From Bacteroidota bacterium (GTDB taxonomy: Bacteria > Bacteroidota > Bacteroidia > AKYH767-A > 2013-40CM-41-45), in assembly GCA_016720655.1 (NCBI GenBank), contig JADKKE010000013.1, positions 39,414 to 103,413 on the forward strand: DNA of 64,000 nt, given 5' to 3'. Positions 9,314 to 16,758 of the stretch are shown here, one piece after another. The notes under the pieces were generated by a model. It did no database searches. It was given only the letters and a program-made list of their open reading frames with translations, and had not been told where the DNA came from. The number at the start of each line of letters is the position of its first letter. The first letter of the stretch is position 1. Both the position numbers and the translations under genes were made by a program.

Positions 9314-9364
9314 TCTGATTAATCCCGGTCGACCGGGACTCTAACCATCTTACTAAAGAGGAAT
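9314..9364 (-). repeat. Degenerate tRNA-like remnant with inserted 16-bp palindrome
   Basis: On the minus strand the segment reads like a tRNA 5' half (CCTCTTTAG..., ATGGTTAGAG, then ATTAATCAGA). It aligns to the adjacent tRNA-Asn over acceptor, D arm and part of the anticodon arm. The middle is replaced by TCCCGGTCGACCGGGA (9323-9338), a perfect palindrome. No T arm follows, so it is not a functional tRNA. Confidence 0.6.
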
Positions 9365-9392
9365 CCTATTCGAACTCCGTTTCTTTTGTTTC

Positions 9393-9434
9393 ATCCCGTA
9401 TGTACGGGACTCAAACCATTGGAAACTAGGAAGA
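9393..9434 (-). repeat. Second degenerate tRNA-like remnant with palindrome
   Basis: The segment has TCCCGTA-TG-TACGGGA (9394-9409) followed on the plus strand by CTCAAACCATTGGAAACTAG, a weaker echo of the CTCTAACCAGCTGAGCTAAG of the real tRNA. It is the same design as the copy at 9314-9364 but with a different palindrome core. Confidence 0.5.
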
Positions 9435-9490
9435 TTGTTCCTTCGCTTTGTGTTGGCAAGGCGAAGACCAACCTTTCTCCCGCTGAAGCC

Positions 9491-9508
9491 GTCCCGTACA
9501 TACGGGAC
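9491..9508. repeat. Palindrome GTCCCGTACATACGGGAC, inverted copy
   Basis: This 18-bp near-palindrome matches the reverse complement of the 9393-9410 palindrome over 17 of 18 bases, so the two form an inverted pair about 80 bp apart. Between them lies another hairpin-prone stretch (CTTCGC near 9441, GCGAAG near 9461). Confidence 0.6.
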
Positions 9509-9723
9509 TAAAGCATACAGATCAAAGGTGTTTTAGGGGCGACAAAAGTAATGAATCTACATAAAAATCCAAGATAAATTGGAAAAAAATAGGCTGAAAT
9601 TGATTTGTACCGATAAAATCCGGGCTGCTTAGATAAAACAGCTTATTTCTTTATATTTGATTTCCCCCATTGCTTGAATGAATAGCTTGTTTTTCACGAC
9701 TTTATAAGGAATGGCAATTACAA
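9509..9723. other. Leader region of the PAS-LuxR regulator gene
   Basis: No gene is seen. TATATTTG at 9652-9659 matches the Bacteroidota -7 consensus TAnnTTTG, 64 bp before the start codon, but I find no convincing -33 TTTG at the right distance. Confidence 0.4.
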
Positions 9724-10485
9724 ATGGAATTCCAGACTTTTCTTGACAAAATGCGCACGGTGAAGTTCCAAATTCAGGAACCACTGGAGCGGACAACTGT
9801 GATCAAAGCCATCGAGGAACAGAGTCTTGTTACCCTACACGATCATTTTGTTCTTTGTCTCGATATCCAGAACATGATCCCTGAATATCTTTCTCCTTCC
9901 ATCGAAAAAATTCTTGGCTACCCATACGATGTTTTCACACCGGGTTTGATTTTCAGTTGTATTCACGATGAAGACCGCACCGTTATCGCGGAAGCGCTTT
10001 TTAAATTTTATGACAACATCAATGAGCTGGCTTCTCAGGGAAATATTTTTGATTATGCATTCAAAGCCGATTACCGCATGCGGAAACAAAATGGGGATTA
10101 TATCCGCATCCTTGGAGATGTTAGTTGTTACAAACTGATTCCTGAAGAAACCGGTGGTGTGTATACTATTCATAATTTCATTGACATCAGCGCATTCAAA
10201 AGCTCGAATACGGTTCAGTTTTATGTGAGCGGGCCTGAACACAATACGATCGTGTTTCCGGATGAAGCTTTGCTGGATTACAAACAAACACATTCCCTCT
10301 TTTCAGGCAGAGAAAAGGAAATTCTAAAGCTGCTTGCTCAAGGTTATAACAGCACGCGTATAGGCGAACAACTTTTTTTGAGTCCGCATACAGTGGATAC
10401 ACACCGGAGAAAAATGCTTTCAAAAGCCAAACTCGAAAATACGACGGAGTTGATTTCGTTTTGTATTGAAAATAAAATCATCTGA
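9724..10485 (+). CDS. PAS-domain LuxR-family transcriptional regulator
   Basis: The protein has 253 residues. A PAS-like sensory fold (about 35-165, with EYLSPSIEKILGYP and a HDEDR element) is followed by a C-terminal LuxR/GerE helix-turn-helix (about 188-250: FSGREKEILKLLAQGYNSTR, then LFLSPHTVDTHRRKML). This pairing is common in Bacteroidota one-component regulators. No receiver phospho-acceptor or membrane segment is present, so it should be cytosolic and sense a small ligand or partner through PAS. The target is unknown. The gene stands alone. Confidence 0.88.
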   Translation: MEFQTFLDKMRTVKFQIQEPLERTTVIKAIEEQSLVTLHDHFVLCLDIQNMIPEYLSPSIEKILGYPYDVFTPGLIFSCIHDEDRTVIAEALFKFYDNINELASQGNIFDYAFKADYRMRKQNGDYIRILGDVSCYKLIPEETGGVYTIHNFIDISAFKSSNTVQFYVSGPEHNTIVFPDEALLDYKQTHSLFSGREKEILKLLAQGYNSTRIGEQLFLSPHTVDTHRRKMLSKAKLENTTELISFCIENKII

Positions 10486-10540
10486 ATTTTTCCGGGGGAA
10501 TAAAAAGGTCTTAGATAATTAATACCCTGGCTGAATTTTA

Positions 10541-10704
10541 ACCGCAGAGTTTTTACCGCAGAGTTCGCAGAGATTGATTCTCCTTCTGTAAACGATTTGA
10601 ATACTATTAATGAGTAATTTATTTTGATTCACATTTTGATCAGAATCATACTATGTAATCATCCAAACCCTCCTCTGCGAACTCTGCGGTAAAAACTCTG
10701 CGGG
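10541..10704. repeat. Inverted repeat pair, 32-bp arms built from CCGCAGAG units
   Basis: The left arm (10541-10572) and right arm (10673-10704) are reverse complements at 31 of 32 bases, separated by 100 bp of AT-rich spacer. Each arm contains tandem variants of CCGCAGAGTT / TTCGCAGAG. The right side continues with one more GGCTCTGCGGTTT unit. It lies between the regulator gene and the delta-60 propeller gene (gap 10486-10829), which holds nothing else recognisable. Confidence 0.85.
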
Positions 10705-10829
10705 CTCTGCGGTTTAAGCCCCGCCAGAATCCAAGTAAATATGAGCGAGCCGGAGAAGAATACTCAAAATTGAGTATTGTACCAATAAATCAATACTCTG
10801 TTCTTTGCACCCTAAATCTTCATAATCAA

Positions 10830-12037
10830 ATGAATAAACTCTACAGTATTTTCAGCATTTGCCTGCTTTTCTCTCTGGTTTCTCAAGCACAGCCGGCAGG
10901 AACTCTGGATTCCACTTTCAACGGTACCGGAATTATCCAGTCCAACAACCTCATGCACGATATCTACAACGATGTTCGCGTTCAGGACGATCAGAAAATT
11001 GTTGCCAGCGGTGTTTCTCTGAACACGAGCTACACCGGAGTTGTGGTTGTGGATCGCTGGATGCAAGATGGCAGCGCTGATACTTCTTTTGGAACAAATG
11101 GAAGAGTAGTCGTTCCCGTCGGTAATGATTCCTATGGGTACGATTCCTATATCCGTGCCGATGGAAAAATCATCATCGCCGGAATTGCTTACGGTCATCT
11201 CGGCGGTTTTGCCGTGATGCTCTTGCAATTAAATACAAATGGAACACTGGATTCAACATTTGGATTCAACGGTGTTTCACTCACAGATCTCACAGTCTAC
11301 GACGACCTGGCCTCCGCTATGGCCGTTCAACAAGATGGAAAAATTTTAATCTCCGGAACTTATACCGATTCACTCGCACAAAATGTACCGATGGTGATGC
11401 GCTTCACAGAAACCGGTCAGCGTGACTCTACATTTGGTATCAATGGTGTAAGTGAAATTCCGGTTATTGGAGGAGACAATGAATTGACCAGCATTAGTGT
11501 GATGCCGGATGGACGGATCATCGCAGCAGGACATTATGAAACTGCGTTTACATTCTTTGATGTCCTGCTGATCCGCCTCCACGAAGATGGAAGCCGGGAT
11601 TCTTCATTCGGTACAAATGGTGTTGTCATCCAATCGCTCACTGCGGGCATCGAAGATTGTTTTGGAATGCAATTGGCTGCAAATGGAAAAATTGTCATTA
11701 CCGGTTTTAGCACGCTTCCGGATTTTTCATTTGATATGTTATTGATGCAATTCGACAGTACAGGTGTTCTTGATCCTTCCTTTGGAACGAATGGTGCTGT
11801 TACTTTTAATCATGGTACAAACGATATCGGTTTGGATCTTGAAATTCAACCCAACAATAAAATCCTTGTCGGTGGCACCAGTGGTGGATCCTGGGCTGAT
11901 GATCGCGATTTTCTGCTCATGCGGTACAATCAGGACGGTACACCTGATCTTGCATTTGGAGACAGCGGGATTGTGTACACACAAATTGATTCAAGTTTCG
12001 ACGAAGCAAATGCAATGGCCCTTCAGGAGGATGGAAA
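10830..12037 (+). CDS. Secreted delta-60 repeat beta-propeller, 5' part (frameshifted)
   Basis: The start at 10830 (MNKLYSIFSICLLFSLVSQAQ) gives a clean signal peptide. About 400 residues follow, made of at least seven delta-60 repeats. Each carries a G-x-x-D-x-x-F-G-x-N-G signature, for example GSADTSFGTNG, GTLDSTFGFNG and GVLDPSFGTNG, followed by a DGKI(I/L) strand. Such proteins form propeller-like exported domains of unknown binding function. The frame breaks at 12035-12038, where GATGGAAAATTG has four A's. Other repeats have five (for example GATGGAAAAATT), and one extra A restores DGKIVLAGKAND. The natural stop at 12125 is then spurious. Confidence 0.8.
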
Positions 12038-12403
12038 ATTGTTCTTGCCGGCAAGGCAAATGATGGTGCAACACAACTTGATTTTGCAATCACTCGTTAT
12101 ACCAACGATTTATTTGTATCGGTGAATGAATTAAACACGGAAAATACTGCTTTCATTTATCCGAATCCCGCAGAACTGAACAGTACTGTCACAATTCGAT
12201 TTGATTCAAAATCAAAAGAAACATTGCAAGTGGAATGGCTTTCTATTGACGGAAGAATGTTCCTCACAAATCAACCTGTTGAAGTGGACCCCGGCACGAA
12301 TGAATTACACATTCCGGTACCGGCAATAGCTGGTCATGGTTTGTATTTTGTCAGATTTCAGGGAGCAAAAAACAATTTTATCCAACGGGTAGTCATCAAT
12401 TAA
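12038..12403 (+). CDS. Delta-60 repeat protein, 3' part with T9SS sorting domain
   Basis: This continues the previous entry in the -1 frame: KIVLAGKANDGATQLDFAIT, then a T9SS type-A C-terminal domain from about 12150 (FIYPNPAELNSTVTIRF ... GLYFVRFQG ... RVVIN). A stand-alone frame could start at 12122 (MNELNTEN), but the upstream continuation of repeat sequence shows it is the end of the same gene. Joined, the protein would be about 524 residues and exported by T9SS. Confidence 0.75.
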   Translation: MVLAGKANDGATQLDFAITRYTNDLFVSVNELNTENTAFIYPNPAELNSTVTIRFDSKSKETLQVEWLSIDGRMFLTNQPVEVDPGTNELHIPVPAIAGHGLYFVRFQGAKNNFIQRVVIN

Positions 12404-12495
12404 CTGGCCATACAGTAGAATTGAATTAATAAAAGCTTTAATTTACATCGCGTCGGCATTTTGTCAATCACGACAACTATTCTAAAACTGTATCC

Positions 12496-13812
12496 ATGAA
12501 AAAAAAATACTCTGTCATTTTTTTGCTCACGATTCTGTTGTTCTCATTGTCAACAAACGCACAATGGTCAACCACAACATTGTCGACCGCAAGATATAAC
12601 CTGTCTGCTGCTTCCAATGGAAACAAAGCGATGTTTGCCGGAGGGATCGGAATGGTAAGTATTCCCTACGATGTTGTCGACATTTACAATACTTCAGGAT
12701 CTCCATTAGCCGGTGCAAACCTGGCAAATGGTCGAACAGATATTGCAGCGACAGCATGTGGTTCGAAATTGTTTTTTGCCGGTGGTGCAGACGACGGAAT
12801 ACTCATCAACTTCGACATCGTAGATATCTATGATGGAGTTACGAATGGCTGGACGACTAAAAATATGAGTGCAGCCCGTACAAAACTTGCAGCTGCATCC
12901 AGCGGGAATCAGGTGTTCTTTGCAGGTGGAGTAAATGATGGCGCAGGAACATGTTTCAAACTGGTGGATGTTTATGATACTGCTACTCTGGCCTGGACAA
13001 CGACAGATTTATCAATTCCCCGCTACAATCTTGCAGGAGCATCGGCCGGAGGCAAAGTCCTTTTTGCCGGAGGAACCGATCTCAGTGGGACCGTTTATGA
13101 TGTTGTGGATATTTATGATGTGGGCACTTCCACATGGACAAGTGCCACTCTTTTTGAAGCACGATACAATTGCACAGCTACTGCCTGTGGCAATAAAATT
13201 TTTATCGCAGGAGGCATCGGTTCCGGTGGTACAGAAAGCAAAGTCGTGGATATTTATGATGTTACTACGAATACCTGGAGCCATGATTTATTATCAATAG
13301 GAAGGTTTCTGATGAGCTCAGCTGCTGTTGGAAATCTGGTGTTTTTTGCTGCAGGTGCGGATGCCGGTTTAAGTTTTGTAACCGATGTTGTCGATATTTA
13401 TGACACCACATCACAGACATGGAGCACTTCTCATCTTACCCAGGGCCGTGCCTGGGGAGCAGCAACATCAATTGGAGATCTCTTCATGATTGGAGGAGGG
13501 ATCAATGAAACTTTTACTCCATTAAATTCCGTTGAGATATATTCCATTATCACAGCGACTTCCTTTCTTTCCAATGAGAAATCACTCGCCATTTTTCCAA
13601 ATCCTGTTGGAGACAATTTAAATCTCATCAACAGCCTTCATCAAGGGAGTCTGGAAATTTCAAATTCGCTCGGACAAGTTGTCCTCCGAAAAACTCTTAG
13701 CGAAAACCCGGGACTATTGTCTGTTTCGGTGGACTTTCTTTCTCAGGGAATTTATACTATCGAGATTCGTGATGGAGAAAAAAGAGTTTTCCGGAAATTT
13801 GTAAAAAGCTAG
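12496..13812 (+). CDS. Secreted kelch-type beta-propeller with T9SS sorting domain
   Basis: The protein has 438 residues with a signal peptide (1-22, ending STNAQ). About seven repeats of roughly 50 residues follow. Each has an R-(Y/T)-x-L/C-A-A-x-(A/S)-x-G-N-K segment, then FAGG and a VVDIYD(V/T) strand, and an aromatic TW pair, as in kelch or galactose-oxidase-like propellers. The C-terminal 75 residues (FPNPVGDNLNLI ... QGIYTIEIRDG ... KFVKS) are a T9SS type-A sorting domain. No catalytic residues are apparent. A surface adhesion or binding role is inference. It follows the delta-60 propeller by 92 bp and may be a functional relative. Confidence 0.85.
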   Translation: MKKKYSVIFLLTILLFSLSTNAQWSTTTLSTARYNLSAASNGNKAMFAGGIGMVSIPYDVVDIYNTSGSPLAGANLANGRTDIAATACGSKLFFAGGADDGILINFDIVDIYDGVTNGWTTKNMSAARTKLAAASSGNQVFFAGGVNDGAGTCFKLVDVYDTATLAWTTTDLSIPRYNLAGASAGGKVLFAGGTDLSGTVYDVVDIYDVGTSTWTSATLFEARYNCTATACGNKIFIAGGIGSGGTESKVVDIYDVTTNTWSHDLLSIGRFLMSSAAVGNLVFFAAGADAGLSFVTDVVDIYDTTSQTWSTSHLTQGRAWGAATSIGDLFMIGGGINETFTPLNSVEIYSIITATSFLSNEKSLAIFPNPVGDNLNLINSLHQGSLEISNSLGQVVLRKTLSENPGLLSVSVDFLSQGIYTIEIRDGEKRVFRKFVKS

Positions 13813-13926
13813 TACAATTGAATTTGTATTGCTGATTCATTCGGATAAGTGATAAGATCGCGGGACTAAAAACAGTCAATCATCCGTTTCTTTAGAAAAG
13901 CAGAGGTATTTTTAACAGAATAGGTC

Positions 13927-13968
13927 AAAAGGGTGTAAAGTCTTAGAACTTTATACCCTTTTCTGTTT
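13927..13968 (+). terminator. Terminator upstream of the PfkB kinase gene
   Basis: A 15-bp stem with one G:T pair (13927-13941 with 13948-13962, AAAAGGGTGTAAAGT) has a 6-base loop and is followed by CTGTTTT. It ends the kelch gene transcript. Confidence 0.82.
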
Positions 13969-14011
13969 TGGGCTGAATATTCCAATATCTTTGCCGCAAA
14001 ATTCTGAACTC

Positions 14012-14935
14012 ATGAGCCTGGTTGTGATTGGAACGGTGGCCTTTGATGCCATCGAAACACCATTTGGAAAAACGGATAAAATCATTGGCGGAGCGGCGAC
14101 CTATTCGGGCACCTCCGCATCGTATTTTACTAAAAACATTAAACTTGTTTCCGTTGTCGGCGACGATTTTCCGACTGAAACGATTGAACAATTCCGTAAA
14201 TCCGGAATGTCGACTGAAGGACTTCAGATTAAAAAAGGACAAAAGACGTTTTTCTGGTCCGGGAAGTATCATATCGACATGAATACCCGTGATACACTCG
14301 ACACGCAGTTGAATGTGCTCCTTGACTTCGACCCGATCATCCCGGATTCTTATCAGGATTGTGAATTCCTGATGCTCAGCAACCTCATGCCACAGCTCCA
14401 GAAAAAGGTGATCGAACGCATTCACAAGCGTCCGAAACTCATCGTGATGGACACCATGAATTTCTGGATGGAAACACAATGGGATGCGCTGATGGACACA
14501 ATCAAACTGGTTGATGTACTCACCGTGAATGATTCTGAAGCACGTCAATTGACGAATGAATATTCTCTCGTTAAAGCTGCTCAAAAAATCCTGAGGATGG
14601 GACCGAAATACCTCATCATCAAAAAAGGAGAACATGGAGCATTACTATTCAATAAAGATCAGGTCTTTTTTGCACCGGCATTACCACTGGAAGATGTTTT
14701 TGATCCAACCGGAGCCGGCGATACTTTTGCCGGAGGCTTCATTGGTCACATCGCACAAACCCGCGATATCAGCTTCGATAACATGAAACGCGGAATTATA
14801 TACGGTTCTGCAATGGCTTCTTTCTGTGTCGAAAAATTTGGAATGGAACGTCTGATTGATTTGAAACAAGCAGAGATCGAAGAACGCGTGCAGCAGTTTA
14901 TTGATCTAGTGCAGTTTGATATTGAACTGGTCTGA
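14012..14935 (+). CDS. PfkB-family sugar/nucleoside kinase
   Basis: The start at 14012 (MSLVVIGTVAFDAI) is chosen because the first beta strand begins there. An upstream TTG at 13991 would add only seven unsupported residues. The protein has 307 residues. GGAATYSG near residues 29-36 is the N-terminal sugar-binding glycine motif. The PfkB signature DPTGAGDTFAGGF lies near 233-245 and includes the catalytic Asp. The family phosphorylates ribose, adenosine, fructose-type or related substrates with ATP in the cytosol. The sequence does not let me choose the substrate. It converges with the superoxide dismutase gene. Confidence 0.87.
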   Translation: MSLVVIGTVAFDAIETPFGKTDKIIGGAATYSGTSASYFTKNIKLVSVVGDDFPTETIEQFRKSGMSTEGLQIKKGQKTFFWSGKYHIDMNTRDTLDTQLNVLLDFDPIIPDSYQDCEFLMLSNLMPQLQKKVIERIHKRPKLIVMDTMNFWMETQWDALMDTIKLVDVLTVNDSEARQLTNEYSLVKAAQKILRMGPKYLIIKKGEHGALLFNKDQVFFAPALPLEDVFDPTGAGDTFAGGFIGHIAQTRDISFDNMKRGIIYGSAMASFCVEKFGMERLIDLKQAEIEERVQQFIDLVQFDIELV

Positions 14936-14974
14936 AGTTGGAAATTAGAGATAAGATGTTAGAAGTTAGAAGTT

Positions 14975-15036
14975 ATTAGGTTATTGAGTTATTGACACTC
15001 TCATTAAATCGAGTACAAATAACTCAATAACCTAAT
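14975..15036. terminator. Bidirectional terminator-like inverted repeat
   Basis: A perfect 19-bp AT-rich inverted repeat (14975-14993 with 15018-15036, ATTAGGTTATTGAGTTATT) lies between convergent genes. The stem has low GC, so terminator strength is uncertain. Confidence 0.6.
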
Positions 15037-15058
15037 ATCTTAAAACTACTATTCCGTC

Positions 15059-15802
15059 TTATTTTTTACCTGCGAGATTCAGATTAGCGGCTACCTCTTC
15101 CCAGTTTACCAGATTCCACCAGGCCCCAACATAATCCGCGCGCTTGTTTTGGTATTTGAGATAATAAGCATGCTCCCAGACATCGATTCCCATGATCGGA
15201 GTTCCTTTAAAATCGCTTACATCCATTAATGGATTATCCTGATTTGGAGTTGAGCCAATCGCAAGTTTACCATTTGCATCGACAGCAAGCCAGGCCCAAC
15301 CGGAACCAAAACGTTTCATCGCTGCATCATTGAACTTGGTTTTGAACTCATCGAAACTTACGAAGGATGCATTGATTGCTTCCGCTATTTTTCCGGAAGG
15401 AACACCGCCACCGCCTGGTTTCATAATTTTCCAAAAGAAAGAATGGTTCCAATGTCCGCCGGCATTGTTGCGAACAGGCATTGAATATTTTGATGCATTG
15501 AAAATAAGCTCTTCTAAAGTTGCATGGATATTTCCTTCAGCAACGGCTTTGTTGAGATTCGTAACATAAGCCATATGATGTTTGTCGTGATGGATCTCCA
15601 TTGTCATTTTGTCGATATGTGGTTCAAGTGCATCGTATGCATAAGGCAGAGGAGGAAGGGTAAATTCCGCGTGGGAGTTGAGACCTGACCCTCCTGCAGC
15701 TTTGAGTATTGAGGAAGAAAATAACTGTGTGCCAAGACCTGCAAGAGCAAGAAATGAGGACTTTCTTAGAAAATCCCTGCGAGAATTGTTAGAATCGTTC
15801 AT
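15059..15802 (-). CDS. Exported Fe/Mn superoxide dismutase (Mn-type signature) with Tat-like signal
   Basis: The start at 15802 (MNDSNNSRRDFLRKSSF) gives a twin-arginine signal (SRRDFLRK, then a hydrophobic stretch to about residue 36). This points to folded export to the periplasm. The mature part has all the SOD landmarks: PLPYAYDALEPHID, HHDKHHMAYV, NNAGGHWNHSFFW, GSGWAWL and the metal-ligand DVWEHAYYLKY near the C terminus. The STPNQDNPL segment, with Gln, is the Mn-type active-site version. Fe-type enzymes usually carry it elsewhere. It dismutates superoxide, and cambialistic metal use cannot be excluded. It is monocistronic and faces the PfkB gene. Confidence 0.93.
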   Translation of the reverse strand: MNDSNNSRRDFLRKSSFLALAGLGTQLFSSSILKAAGGSGLNSHAEFTLPPLPYAYDALEPHIDKMTMEIHHDKHHMAYVTNLNKAVAEGNIHATLEELIFNASKYSMPVRNNAGGHWNHSFFWKIMKPGGGGVPSGKIAEAINASFVSFDEFKTKFNDAAMKRFGSGWAWLAVDANGKLAIGSTPNQDNPLMDVSDFKGTPIMGIDVWEHAYYLKYQNKRADYVGAWWNLVNWEEVAANLNLAGKK

Positions 15803-15954
15803 AGTTATCGGTTTAAGTCTATCAAAGTTCCTCAATTTCTTTTAAAAATCGCTTAAATTTTGCATTTTTAACGCTTTGGTAAAATTTCTTCATTATTCAC
15901 CCAGAATTGTTAGATCTTCATCAAAATCAGCCTATAAGAATGGTATTCTTGTTT

Positions 15955-15962
15955 TAGATTTG
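15955..15962 (+). promoter_or_regulatory. Candidate -7 promoter element for the CotH-type gene
   Basis: TAGATTTG matches the Bacteroidota TAnnTTTG -7 box, 66 bp before the start codon. No good -33 TTTG is visible at 19-21 bp upstream, so this is tentative. Confidence 0.35.
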
Positions 15963-16028
15963 TGAACCTGACGGAAGTCAGTCGAATCCTCCCGATTCAC
16001 CCAACCAATAAACTCTAACCTTATCCGA

Positions 16029-16758
16029 ATGAACCAATTTTTTACGAGAGCATTTAGCTTCATTTGTTGCTTTCTGTTGCTCGCTGTTTCGAATTTACAT
16101 GCACAAGTTTTAATCAATGAAATTTCTGCATCCAATTATTCAACGATCGCCAACAGCGATGGTGAATACGATGATTGGATTGAATTGTTTAACGATGGAT
16201 CTTCTTCGGTAAACCTGCAAGGCTACGGTTTGTCTGACGACAGTCTGGATCGTTTCAAATTTGTATTTCCGAATTACTCCATCAACCCGGGACAACGCAT
16301 TCTCGTATTTGCTTCCGATATGAACATCGGTACTCTGGCTGATCATTGGGAAACCGCAGTTACCGCATCCACAACATGGAGGTATTTTGTTGGAACTTCT
16401 CAACCTGATACAAATTGGCGAAACCTTACATTCAACGATGGATCCTGGTCAACAGGTCAGGGAGGAATCGGTTATGGTGATGTTGGTCTTGGCAAGACAA
16501 TTACTACCTCCGCTCGCTCAGTGATGATGCGTAAAACTTTTTTCGCCCCTGATACTTCGGATATTCTTAAAGCAATTCTGTATATGGACTACGACGATGG
16601 ATTCGTAGCTTATCTTAACGGAATTGAAATTGCACGTGCTAATTTAGGCTCTGTCGGAGACCGGCCAACATACGATGTCTATGCTGGTATTTCTCACGAG
16701 GCTCATTTACCCAGCGGCGATGCTCCGGATTCCTTTTATGTCGACAATGAACTTTTAA
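16029..16758 (+). CDS. Giant CotH-type surface protein, 5' part (frameshifted)
   Basis: The gene starts with a signal peptide (MNQFFTRAFSFICCFLLLAV ... LHAQ) and a lamin-tail domain (about residues 25-100: LINEISASN, DDWIELFNDG, LSDD). A beta-sandwich region follows (about 110-240). The frame is lost at an A run, 16757-16762. The sequence has six A's, and five would keep the sense as ELLKRALLQGINVLAVEAHN. The observed frame instead reads KKSLVARNKCSCC and stops at 16799. The pattern suggests an indel artefact or a recent mutation, not a genuine short protein. Confidence 0.8.
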
